A DNA stretch of 64,000 nucleotides from Kineosporiaceae bacterium (GTDB taxonomy: Bacteria; Actinomycetota; Actinomycetes; Actinomycetales; Kineosporiaceae): assembly GCA_016713225.1 (NCBI GenBank), contig JADJPO010000003.1:248001-312000 (forward strand). The letters are read 5' to 3'. Under the pieces are notes generated by a model. It saw only the letters and a list, made by a program, of their open reading frames with translations, was not told the DNA's origin and did not search any database. Below are positions 34,094 through 41,910 of this stretch, in pieces; positions within the stretch are counted from its first letter, which is position 1, and the number at the start of each line of letters is the position of its first letter. Made by a program: the position numbers and the translations under genes.

Positions 34094-37075
34094 GTGGCAA
34101 AGGTCCGGGTCTACGAGCTCGCCAAGGAGCTCGGGGTCGAGAGCAAGGTCGTGATGACCAAGCTCACCGAACTCGGCGAGTTCGTCCGGTCGGCATCCTC
34201 GACCGTTGAACCGCCGGTAGTACGCAAACTTCGCGAGCACTTCGCCTCCGCCGCACCGGCGGGCGCGGTGTCCGCCCCCGCCAAGAAGGCGGCATCCTCC
34301 TCGGGAGCGCCCAAGCCGGGCGCCCCCCGTCCGAAGTCGCCGGCCGCTGCGTCCCCGGCGGCGATGGCCCCGATGGCCCCGATGGCCGAGCCGGTCACCC
34401 CGGTGGCCCCGGCAGCCACCCCTGCGCCGTCGGCTCCGGCCGCTCCGGTCCAGCCCGTCGCACCGGTGGCTCCCGCTGCCGCCGCGCCGGCTCCGGCAGC
34501 GTCCCCGGCGCCCGCCGCTCCCGTGGCTCCTGCCGCGTCGGCGGCTCCCGCGCCGTCCCCGGCCAAGCCGGCTCGGGCAACGCCGCGGCCCGGCCCGGCA
34601 GCACGTCCGCAGGCCCCCGCAGCCCGTGAGGGTGGCGGCGACGGCCCGCGTCCGGGTGCACCGCGTCCGGGCAACAACCCGTTCGCTCCGAGCCAGGGCA
34701 TGCCGCGTCCGGGTGGCGGTCCGCGTCCGGGCAACAACCCCTTCGCCTCCAGCCAGGGCATGCCGCGTCCCGGTGGCGGGTCCCGCTCCGGTGGCGGTGC
34801 CCCCGGCCAGGGTGGCGCGCCGTCCGGCGGTGCCGGCACCACGGACCGGCCCGGTGGGCCGCGTCCGGCTGGTCCGCGTCCCGGTGGCCCGCGGCCGAAC
34901 CCGGGCATGATGCCCGGTCGTTCGGCGGTCGGCCGCCCGGGTAGCGGTCCCGGTGGTCAGGGTGGTCCCGGCGGTGGTCGTACCGGCGCTCCCGGTCGTG
35001 GCGGTCCCGGCGGTGGCGGCGGTGGTCGTCCCGGCGGCGGTGGCGGCGGCTTCGGTGGTCGTCCCGGTGGTGGCGGCGGTCCCGGTGGTCCGGGTGGTCC
35101 CGCGGGCGGTCGTGGCTTCGGCAAGGGTGCCGGTGGTCGTGGTGGCACGCAGGGCGCCTTCGGCCGTGGCGGTCGTCCCGGACGGGTCAAGAAGTCCAAG
35201 CGCCAGAAGCGTCAGGAATTCGACAACATGCAGGCGCCGCTGGCGGGCGGTGTCACCGTCCCCCGTGGCGATGGCTCGACCGTCGTCCGGCTGCGTCGCG
35301 GTGCCTCGCTGACCGACTTCGCCGACAAGATCAACGCCAACCCGGCCAGCCTGGTCACGGTGCTGATCCACCTCGGTGAGATGGCGACCGCGACCCAGTC
35401 GCTGGGTGAGGACACGTTCGCGCTGCTCGGAGCCGAACTCGGCTACGTCGTCGAGGTGGTCTCGCCCGAGGACGAGGACCGTGAACTGCTCGAGTCGTTC
35501 GACATCGACATCGAGGGTGAGGCCGAGGGCGACGAGGAGTTCCTCGAGCCGCGTCCGCCGGTGGTCACCGTCATGGGCCACGTCGACCACGGTAAGACCA
35601 AGCTGCTGGACGCGATCCGGCACGCCAACGTGGTCGCCGACGAGGCCGGTGGCATCACCCAGCACATCGGTGCCTACCAGGTGCACTTCGAGCACGAGGG
35701 CGTCAACCGCGCGCTGACCTTCATCGACACCCCGGGCCACGAGGCGTTCACCGCCATGCGTGCCCGTGGTGCGAAGGTCACCGACATCGCCGTCCTGGTG
35801 GTGGCGGCCGACGACGGCGTGATGCCGCAGACGATCGAGGCGCTCAACCACGCCCAGGCGGCGAACGTGCCGATCGTGGTCGCGGTGAACAAGATCGACA
35901 AGGAGGGGGCCAACCCCGCCAAGATCCGCCAGCAGCTGACCGAGTACAACCTGGTGGCCGAGGAGTACGGCGGCGACACCATGTTCGTCGACGTCGCGGC
36001 CAAGCAGCGGCTCAACATCGATGCGTTGCTCGAGGCGGTGCTGCTCACCGCAGATGCCGCCCTCGATCTGCGGGCCAACCCCGACAAGGACGCCCGTGGT
36101 GTGGCCATCGAGGCGAGCCTCGACAAGGGCCGTGGCCCGCTGGCCACGGTGCTGGTGCAGTCCGGCACCCTGGCGGTCGGCGACTCGATCGTCTGTGGCA
36201 CGGCCTACGGCCGGGTCCGGGCGATGTTGGACGAGAACAGCGAGGCGATGGACGTCGCCCTGCCGTCGCGTCCGGTGCAGGTGCTCGGTCTGACCTCGGT
36301 GCCTCGCGCCGGCGACACGTTCATCGTGGCGCCGGACGACCGCACTGCTCGCCAGATCGCCGAGAAGCGCGAGGCCGTCGAGCGCGCCGCCATGCTGGCC
36401 AAGCGCCGCAAGCGGATCAGCCTGGAGGACTTCACCAAGGCCCTGGAGCAGGGCAAGGTGCAGACCCTCAACCTGATCCTCAAGGGCGACGTTTCCGGTT
36501 CGGTCGAGGCGCTGGAGGACGCCCTGCTCAAGATCGAGATCGACGAGCAGGTGCAGCTGCAGGTCATCCACCGGGGCGTCGGGGCGATCACGCAGAACGA
36601 CGTCAACCTGGCCACGGTCGACAACGCCGTGATCATCGGCTTCAACGTGCGACCCGCCGAGCGGGTCAACGAGCTGGCTGATCGCGAGGGTGTCGACCTG
36701 CGTTTCTACTCGATCATCTACCAGGCGATCGAGGACGTCGAAGCCGCGCTCAAGGGCATGCTCAAGCCGGAGTACGAAGAGGCTCAGCTCGGTACCGCCG
36801 AGGTGCGCGAGGTGTTCCGGTCGAGCAAGTTCGGCAACATCGCCGGATGTCTGGTGCGCAGTGGCGAGATCCGCCGCAACAGCAAGGCGCGGTTGCTGCG
36901 TGACGGCGTGGTGGTGGCGCAGAACCTGACGATCGAGTCGCTGCGCCGGTTCAAGGACGACGCCACCGAGGTCCGTGAGGGCTACGAGTGCGGTATCGGT
37001 CTGGGGTCGTTCAACGACATCCGCACCGACGACGTGATCGAGACCTTCGAGATGCGGGAGAAGCCACGTTCGTAG
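34094..37075 (+). CDS. infB: Translation initiation factor IF-2
   Basis: IF-2 is the GTPase that brings initiator tRNA to the 30S subunit. The 993-residue protein has an IF2_N domain (1-52, VYELAKELGVESKVVMTKL) and a long Ala/Pro-rich then Gly/Arg-rich linker (about 55-375). The GTPase domain contains GHVDHGKT (495-502), DTPGHE (545-550) and NKID (599-602). Domains II, III and C2 follow. The linker has two near-identical units RPGNNPFAPSQGMPRPGGG. The GTG at 34094 has an AGGAG ribosome binding site. A long antisense open frame is a composition artefact. Confidence 0.95.
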   Translation: MAKVRVYELAKELGVESKVVMTKLTELGEFVRSASSTVEPPVVRKLREHFASAAPAGAVSAPAKKAASSSGAPKPGAPRPKSPAAASPAAMAPMAPMAEPVTPVAPAATPAPSAPAAPVQPVAPVAPAAAAPAPAASPAPAAPVAPAASAAPAPSPAKPARATPRPGPAARPQAPAAREGGGDGPRPGAPRPGNNPFAPSQGMPRPGGGPRPGNNPFASSQGMPRPGGGSRSGGGAPGQGGAPSGGAGTTDRPGGPRPAGPRPGGPRPNPGMMPGRSAVGRPGSGPGGQGGPGGGRTGAPGRGGPGGGGGGRPGGGGGGFGGRPGGGGGPGGPGGPAGGRGFGKGAGGRGGTQGAFGRGGRPGRVKKSKRQKRQEFDNMQAPLAGGVTVPRGDGSTVVRLRRGASLTDFADKINANPASLVTVLIHLGEMATATQSLGEDTFALLGAELGYVVEVVSPEDEDRELLESFDIDIEGEAEGDEEFLEPRPPVVTVMGHVDHGKTKLLDAIRHANVVADEAGGITQHIGAYQVHFEHEGVNRALTFIDTPGHEAFTAMRARGAKVTDIAVLVVAADDGVMPQTIEALNHAQAANVPIVVAVNKIDKEGANPAKIRQQLTEYNLVAEEYGGDTMFVDVAAKQRLNIDALLEAVLLTADAALDLRANPDKDARGVAIEASLDKGRGPLATVLVQSGTLAVGDSIVCGTAYGRVRAMLDENSEAMDVALPSRPVQVLGLTSVPRAGDTFIVAPDDRTARQIAEKREAVERAAMLAKRRKRISLEDFTKALEQGKVQTLNLILKGDVSGSVEALEDALLKIEIDEQVQLQVIHRGVGAITQNDVNLATVDNAVIIGFNVRPAERVNELADREGVDLRFYSIIYQAIEDVEAALKGMLKPEYEEAQLGTAEVREVFRSSKFGNIAGCLVRSGEIRRNSKARLLRDGVVVAQNLTIESLRRFKDDATEVREGYECGIGLGSFNDIRTDDVIETFEMREKPRS

Positions 37076-37362
37076 GGTCCTTGCGCCTCGACCTGCTGCT
37101 CGGTGACGTCCATTCGCTGAAGCAGAAGCGGTCCGTGGTTCGGCCGATCGTGGCCGAACTGCGGCGCCGGTTCGAGGTCAGCGCGGCCGAATCCGGTCAC
37201 CTCGACCTGCACCGACGGTGCGAGGTCGGGGTGGCCGTGGTCGCCCCGGATGCCGCTCACGTGCGCGAGGTGCTCGACGCCTGCGAGGCGTTGGTGGCGG
37301 GGCGACCCGAGATCGAGCTGCTCTCGGCCCACCAACGCCTCTGGGACGACGAGGACGCCTGA
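37066..37362 (+). CDS. DUF503 protein with non-standard start
   Basis: This 98-residue DUF503 protein is often found between infB and rbfA, and its function is unknown. The conserved beginning of the family is M-(F/Y)-VG-x-L-x-LDLLLGDVHSLK. Here FVGSLRLDLLLGDVHSLKQKR is preceded by ACG (37066-37068), with GGGAG 4-5 nt upstream inside the end of infB. The only standard in-frame alternatives are GTG at 36988, which adds 26 unrelated residues inside infB, and TTG at 37081, which loses the conserved FVGS. I chose ACG as the likely start but am not certain. Element C follows 12 bp after the stop. Confidence 0.75.
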   Translation, partial: TFVGSLRLDLLLGDVHSLKQKRSVVRPIVAELRRRFEVSAAESGHLDLHRRCEVGVAVVAPDAAHVREVLDACEALVAGRPEIELLSAHQRLWDDEDA

Positions 37363-37374
37363 CCCACCGCATCA

Positions 37375-37477
37375 AACCCGCTCATGCTCCGCAGATGTGC
37401 ACTCATACTCCGCTGCGACCCGGAATCCGGCGTCCCCGGCGGAGTATGAGTGGGCGCCTGCGGAGCATGAGCGGGTT
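37375..37477. repeat. Palindromic intergenic element, copy C
   Basis: Outer arms at 37375-37394 and 37458-37477 are a perfect 20-bp inverted repeat starting AACCCGCTCATGCTCCGC. Inner arms ACTCATACTCCGC (37401-37413) and GCGGAGTATGAGT (37439-37451) are also perfect and share a T-to-A change, showing compensatory change in the inner stem. It lies between the DUF503 gene and rbfA. Confidence 0.88.
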
Positions 37478-37534
37478 GGGGGCCGTTCGTTCGGGCTCCA
37501 GGCGGCCGATGGCGTGAGGACTCGGTCGAGCGGG

Positions 37535-37540
37535 TACCGT
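37535..37540 (+). promoter_or_regulatory. -10 box TACCGT, leaderless promoter of rbfA
   Basis: TACCGT ends 6 nt before the ATG at 37547. Together with the palindrome upstream it suggests that rbfA-truB start a new transcription unit. Confidence 0.5.
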
Positions 37541-37546
37541 CGGGGG

Positions 37547-38062
37547 ATGGCTGATGAGGCACGCGCGCGCAAGCTCGCCGACCGGATCCAGGAGATCGTG
37601 GCCGAGGCGCTGGAGAAGCGGATCAAGGACCCACGCCTCGGGTTCGTCACGGTGACCGATGCTCGCGTCACGAATGACCTGCAGCACGCCACGATCTTCT
37701 ACACCGTCTTCGGTGACATCACCGAGCAGCAGGCCAGTGCCGCGGCGCTGGAGAGTGCCAAGGGCGTGTTGCGTTCGGAGGTGGGCAAGCGCACCGGCAT
37801 CCGGCTCACCCCCACGTTGGAGTTCATCGCCGACGCCGTCCCCGAGAACGCGGCCCACATCGAAGACCTGCTGCGCGCCGCGGCCGCGCACGACGCCGAG
37901 GTGGCCGCGCTCAGCCGCACTGCCACCTACGCCGGGGACGCCGACCCCTACCGGCACGACGACGAGCTCGACGAGCTGGGCGACGAGCCCGAGGACGACG
38001 ACGCTGCCGCCGGCGTGGCCGATGCCGCCGCCACCGGTCGGCAGCCCGCCGATCGCGCCTGA
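37547..38062 (+). CDS. rbfA: 30S ribosome-binding factor A
   Basis: RbfA helps mature the 5' end of 16S rRNA and is needed for cold growth in other bacteria. The 171-residue protein has the KH-like fold with ADRIQEIVAEALEKRIKDPR and LGFVTVTDARVTNDLQHA, the usual N-terminal signatures. A C-terminal acidic Asp/Glu/Ala-rich tail of about 45 residues is typical of actinobacteria. The ATG at 37547 is supported by the leaderless -10 box. The DHH-family gene often found between rbfA and truB in this phylum is missing here. Confidence 0.92.
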   Translation: MADEARARKLADRIQEIVAEALEKRIKDPRLGFVTVTDARVTNDLQHATIFYTVFGDITEQQASAAALESAKGVLRSEVGKRTGIRLTPTLEFIADAVPENAAHIEDLLRAAAAHDAEVAALSRTATYAGDADPYRHDDELDELGDEPEDDDAAAGVADAAATGRQPADRA

Positions 38063-38069
38063 TCGCATC

Positions 38070-39035
38070 GTGGCGGAGGTGACGGACGGGACCTGGGAGG
38101 GTCTGGCCGTCGTCGACAAGCCCGAGGGCTGGACGTCGCACGACGTCGTCGCGCGGATGCGACGGATCGCGGGCACCCGCAAGGTGGGCCATGCCGGCAC
38201 CCTGGACCCGATGGCCACCGGGGTGTTGGTGCTCGGCCTCGGCCGCGGCACCAAGCTGCTCACCTACCTGGTCGGGACGGACAAGACCTACCTGGCCACC
38301 ATGCGCCTGGGGATCAGCACGGTCACCGACGACCGCGAGGGGGAGGAGCTGACCCACGCCGACGCAGGCGGAGTGGACGAGCAGGCGATGCGCGACGGCG
38401 TCCGGGCGTTGACCGGCGAGCTGCAGCAAGTGCCGAGTGCGGTCAGCGCCATCAAGGTGGACGGCCGGCGGGCCTACGCCCGGGTGCGGGCGGGGGAGCA
38501 GGTCGAGCTGCCCGCCCGGACGGTGACCGTCTCGCGCTTCGACGTCCTCGCGGTGCGACGCATCACCGTCCCCCACGCGGTGGTGGGTGAGCTGGGCGTG
38601 ATCGATCTCGACGTGGTGGTGGACTGCTCGTCGGGCACCTACATCCGGGCGCTCGCCCGCGACCTGGGGGCCGGGCTCGGGGTCGGTGGGCACCTGACGG
38701 CGCTGCGACGCACCCGGGTCGGCCCCTACGGCCTGGAGGCCGCCCACACCCTCGAACAGTTCGCGGACGGCGCGCCGCCCACCTCGCTGGCCGAGGCGGC
38801 ACGCCGCGCCTTCCCGGTGCGCGAGCTGACCACGGTCGAGGCCGTGAAGCTCCGCCACGGCCAGCGGCTGGAGCGAGCCCGGACGATTCCCGGGGCGGCC
38901 GACGTGTCGGGCAGTCCGGACGACGCGGCCGCGGCGCAGCACAGCCCTCGCGCCGCGTTCGACCCGGACGGCGTGCTGGTGGCGATCGTCGACGAGGCAG
39001 GCCCCACCTGCCGTCCGCTGCTGGTCTTCGGCTAG
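38070..39035 (+). CDS. truB: tRNA pseudouridine(55) synthase
   Basis: TruB makes pseudouridine 55 in the T-loop of tRNAs. The catalytic aspartate is D46 in the motif KVGHAGTLDPMATG. Further TruB signatures are VDKPEGWTSHDVV, the RRAYARVRAGE segment and CSSGTYIRALARDLG. The C-terminal part (about 230-321) is a PUA-like extension. The frame continues upstream into rbfA, but the GTG at 38070, 8 nt after the rbfA stop, gives the expected start. The GTG at 38079 is an alternative. Confidence 0.93.
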   Translation: MAEVTDGTWEGLAVVDKPEGWTSHDVVARMRRIAGTRKVGHAGTLDPMATGVLVLGLGRGTKLLTYLVGTDKTYLATMRLGISTVTDDREGEELTHADAGGVDEQAMRDGVRALTGELQQVPSAVSAIKVDGRRAYARVRAGEQVELPARTVTVSRFDVLAVRRITVPHAVVGELGVIDLDVVVDCSSGTYIRALARDLGAGLGVGGHLTALRRTRVGPYGLEAAHTLEQFADGAPPTSLAEAARRAFPVRELTTVEAVKLRHGQRLERARTIPGAADVSGSPDDAAAAQHSPRAAFDPDGVLVAIVDEAGPTCRPLLVFG

Positions 39036-39042
39036 CGCTCCA

Positions 39043-39117
39043 TGATCGAATCGAGAGGTCGCGAAACCACCGATTCGGCGGCTGGAACGGTGCTTTCGTG
39101 ACCTCTCGATTCGATCA
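39043..39117. terminator. 24-bp inverted repeat between truB and ribF
   Basis: TGATCGAATCGAGAGGTC and the next six bases (39043-39066) pair with 39094-39117 with one mismatch, and part of the 27-nt loop can pair as well. It starts 8 bp past the truB stop and is a likely terminator. The arm ends in GATC like the other long hairpins, but the body is unrelated. Confidence 0.65.
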
Positions 39118-39221
39118 CTGCCCTCATCGAGCCAGCCGTGGGCGCGTTGATGACAGCAGTCTCATGGGCCGTGAGGGCAGGCGATGCGGTTCTCGGCGCG
39201 TGCGGCTGGCAGAGTAGGGGC

Positions 39222-40262
39222 GTGCAGCGCTGGAACGAACTGAGTGAGGCGGCCGCCGCCCTGAAGGCCTCCGGGTCGGCGACCGTGGTCACCATCGGCA
39301 ACTTCGACGGAGTGCACCGCGGGCATCAGGCCGTGCTCGGCCAGATCGTGGCCGAGGCTCACCGCCGCCAGGCGTCGGCCGTCGCGATCACCTTCGATCC
39401 CCACCCCCTGGCGGTGCTCTACCCCGAGCGCGCCCCGGCGACGCTGACCGGGCTGGACCACAAACTCGAGTTGCTGGCCGCCACCGGTCTGGACGCCGTC
39501 CTGGTGCTGACCTTCACCCGTGAGCTCGCCGGCTGGTCGCCCGAACACTTCGTGCAGGCGGCGCTGGTGGACGCGCTGCACGTGCGGGCTGTCGTGGTGG
39601 GACGCGATATGCGGTTCGGTCACAAGAACAGCGGTGACGTCACCACGTTGCGCACCTCGGGCAAGCAGCTCGGCTTCGAGGTGCTGCTGTTGGACGACCT
39701 GGGATTCGGTGCCGACGCCACCGGCGAGGGAGCCACCGCCCGGGCCGATGCCGAGTCGACCGGCGAGGACGCCGATGGGGTGCGGCGCTGGTCGTCGACC
39801 TGGGTGCGGGAGCTGCTCGCCGACGGGGACGTCACCCGCGCCGCCGAGGTACTCGGCCGCCCCCACCGGGTCAGCGGTGAGGTGGTGCACGGTGATCACC
39901 GGGGCCGCCTGCTGGGCTACCCGACCGCCAACCTCAGCCAGGACGCCGTCGGGCTGGTACCGGCCGACGGGGTCTACGCCGGGTGGCTGGTGCTGCTCGA
40001 CGCCGACGGCGCGCCCCGGCTGCCGGCGGCGATCTCGGTGGGGACCAACCCCACCTTCGACGGTCACCAGCGCCGGGTCGAGGCGTACGTGCTCGATCGC
40101 GACGACCTCGACCTGTACGGGCAGCAGGTCGGCGTCGAGTTCGTCCGGCTGCTGCGTCCCACGCTGCGCTTCGACGGTGTCGAGGCGTTGATCGTGCAGA
40201 TGCGCAGTGATGTCGAGGAGTGCCGCCAGACCCTGGGCGTGGCCGACCCGGGACGGGTGTGA
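39222..40262 (+). CDS. ribF: Bifunctional riboflavin kinase/FAD synthetase
   Basis: The 346-residue protein phosphorylates riboflavin to FMN and adenylylates FMN to FAD. The N-terminal nucleotidyltransferase domain has TIGNFDGVHRGH (24-35) and the VVGRDMRFGHKNSGD segment. The C-terminal kinase domain starts near GRPHRVSGEVVHGDHRGR and has LLGYPTANL and VGTNPTFDG. An insert of about 20 acidic residues (ATGEGATARADAESTGEDAD) lies between the strands before the kinase domain. The GTG at 39222 gives the normal start. The stop overlaps the next gene by GTGA. Confidence 0.93.
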   Translation: MQRWNELSEAAAALKASGSATVVTIGNFDGVHRGHQAVLGQIVAEAHRRQASAVAITFDPHPLAVLYPERAPATLTGLDHKLELLAATGLDAVLVLTFTRELAGWSPEHFVQAALVDALHVRAVVVGRDMRFGHKNSGDVTTLRTSGKQLGFEVLLLDDLGFGADATGEGATARADAESTGEDADGVRRWSSTWVRELLADGDVTRAAEVLGRPHRVSGEVVHGDHRGRLLGYPTANLSQDAVGLVPADGVYAGWLVLLDADGAPRLPAAISVGTNPTFDGHQRRVEAYVLDRDDLDLYGQQVGVEFVRLLRPTLRFDGVEALIVQMRSDVEECRQTLGVADPGRV

Positions 40263-41308
40263 GCGCCCAACCTGACCGTGAGCCGGCCGACCGTGAACTG
40301 GCCGAACGCTGGTTCGCCGATCACGGTCTGCCCTGGTTCGTCGACGGGGTCGACACCCGGGTGGCCGCGCTGGTCGCGCCTGCGCGGCTGATCCCCGTGG
40401 CGGTGGTCGCCGTCGTCGCCGGCGCCCTGGTCGGGGCCGTCGTCAGTGGCGCCAGCGACCTGGGCAACGGCGTGAGCGTCGGGGTCGGGGTGGTGCTGGT
40501 GGCGCTGCTGGCCTACGCCTCGGGCCCGCTACGGGTGGCCACGATGGCCCGCTGGGCGGCCCGGCGCATGATCACCCAGGTGTCGCTGCTGTTCCCGCTG
40601 GCGCTTCGGGCGCTGCCGTTGCTGCTGCTGTTCACCACGTTCCTGTTCATCAACACCGAGGTCTGGCAGGTGGTGGGTGGACTGCGGGTCGCCCGGGTGG
40701 CGGCCGCCGTCCTGGTGTTCGCCGTGCTGGGGGCGGCGTTCCTGCTGACCCGGCTGCCCGAGGAGGTCCGCCGGGTGGAGGCGGCCGTGGTGGCCGAGGG
40801 GCTGGTCGAGGCCTGTGAGGGCACCCCACTGGCTGCCCGTGCCGCCCAGATCGCGCCCTCCGCGCCGCGGGTCGTCCTGAGCCGGGCGCAACGCGTGAAC
40901 CTGGTGCTGGTGCTCCTGGCGGCCCAGACCGTGCAGGTGGCGTTGCTCACCGTGGCCGTGTTCGGCTTCTTCATCGGGTTCGGGGTGTTGATCATGCAGG
41001 ATCGGGTGATCTCGCTCTGGATGGGCAGCGACACCGAGCCGTCCCACGTCTGGTGGGACCGGATCGGCCTGCCGCTGCCGATCAGCGCCGAACTGGCCAA
41101 GGTGAGCGTGTTCCTGGCCGCCTTCGCCGCGCTCTACTTCACGATCTACGCGGTCAGCGACGCCACGTACCGGCGGGTGTTCTTCGCCGAGATCGATTCC
41201 GAGTTGACCCGGGCTGTGGGGGTTCGGGCGGTCTATCAGCAGCTGGTGGCGACCTCCGCGGACGCGGACCGCGGCGAGGCGAATTCGGCGGGTGACCTGG
41301 GGCACTGA
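40259..41308 (+). CDS. Predicted integral membrane protein
   Basis: I do not recognise a named family. The 349-residue protein has a short polar N-terminus and about six hydrophobic segments: two near residues 40-90, two near 120-165 (LPLLLLFTTFLFINTEVW), then one near 215-245 and one near 285-310. The segment after that ends in YAVSDATYRRVFFAEIDSEL. The GTG at 40259 overlaps the ribF stop (GTGA), so it is translated with ribF, and rpsO follows 94 bp later. The position suggests nothing about function beyond co-expression. Confidence 0.8.
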   Translation: MSAQPDREPADRELAERWFADHGLPWFVDGVDTRVAALVAPARLIPVAVVAVVAGALVGAVVSGASDLGNGVSVGVGVVLVALLAYASGPLRVATMARWAARRMITQVSLLFPLALRALPLLLLFTTFLFINTEVWQVVGGLRVARVAAAVLVFAVLGAAFLLTRLPEEVRRVEAAVVAEGLVEACEGTPLAARAAQIAPSAPRVVLSRAQRVNLVLVLLAAQTVQVALLTVAVFGFFIGFGVLIMQDRVISLWMGSDTEPSHVWWDRIGLPLPISAELAKVSVFLAAFAALYFTIYAVSDATYRRVFFAEIDSELTRAVGVRAVYQQLVATSADADRGEANSAGDLGH

Positions 41309-41402
41309 TAGCGTGAGGCTGCCGTCCGAACGGCCGCGGAACCAGAGAGCCCGGGTGGGCATGCCCCGGTGCGCCGCGCAACGACCGAGATAGGGGAGCA
41401 CT

Positions 41403-41672
41403 GTGGCACTCGACGCCGCCACCAAGCAGACGATCATGGCCGAGTACGCGACCGGCGAGAACGACACGGGGTCCCCCGAAGTTCAGGTCGCGATGCTGAC
41501 CCACCGCATCAAGAGCCTCACCGAACACCTCAAGGAGCACAAGCACGACCACCACAGCCGCCGCGGGCTGCTGATCCTCGTGGGTCAGCGCCGCCGCTTG
41601 CTGCAGTACCTGCAGCGCACGGACATCGCGCGCTACCGCTCGCTCATCGAGCGGCTCGGCCTGCGCCGATGA
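41403..41672 (+). CDS. rpsO: 30S ribosomal protein S15
   Basis: The 89-residue protein binds the central domain of 16S rRNA. The whole sequence matches S15, including TGSPEVQVAMLTHRIKSLTEHL and HHSRRGLLILVGQRRRLLQYL (in parts). The GTG at 41403 has a GGGGAG ribosome binding site. The rpsO-pnp order is conserved in bacteria, and a hairpin separates the two genes. Confidence 0.97.
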   Translation: MALDAATKQTIMAEYATGENDTGSPEVQVAMLTHRIKSLTEHLKEHKHDHHSRRGLLILVGQRRRLLQYLQRTDIARYRSLIERLGLRR

Positions 41673-41677
41673 CCCCC

Positions 41678-41708
41678 GAGCCGCGGCTCCCTCACGGAGT
41701 CGCGGCTC
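41678..41708 (+). terminator. Hairpin downstream of rpsO
   Basis: GAGCCGCG (41678-41685) pairs with CGCGGCTC (41701-41708), with further CTCC/GGAG pairing in the loop. It begins 5 bp after the rpsO stop. The remaining 200 bp to pnp hold its leader, with no gene seen. Confidence 0.7.
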
Positions 41709-41910
41709 AGTCAGTTCTCAGCTTGTCGTTCACCATCACTTCATCACGCATCAGCTTCACCACTGCGGACGCGCGGACCGCATCATGCGAGCCGGTCCTC
41801 GGTAGTGGCCTCCGGAGCGGGCGGCGACGCCGCCGGAACACCGTGGGTCTCGATCGAAGACCGGACTGCTCGATCGTCCGGTGCGCCGCATCGAGAAAAC
41901 GGAGGAACCC

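Noticed and set aside
33785..36571. 928-codon open frame on the minus strand opposite infB
   Set aside because: It is the mirror of a GC-rich gene. The plus strand encodes a complete IF-2 with all GTPase motifs, and the antisense product is His/Arg/Thr low complexity with no family resemblance.
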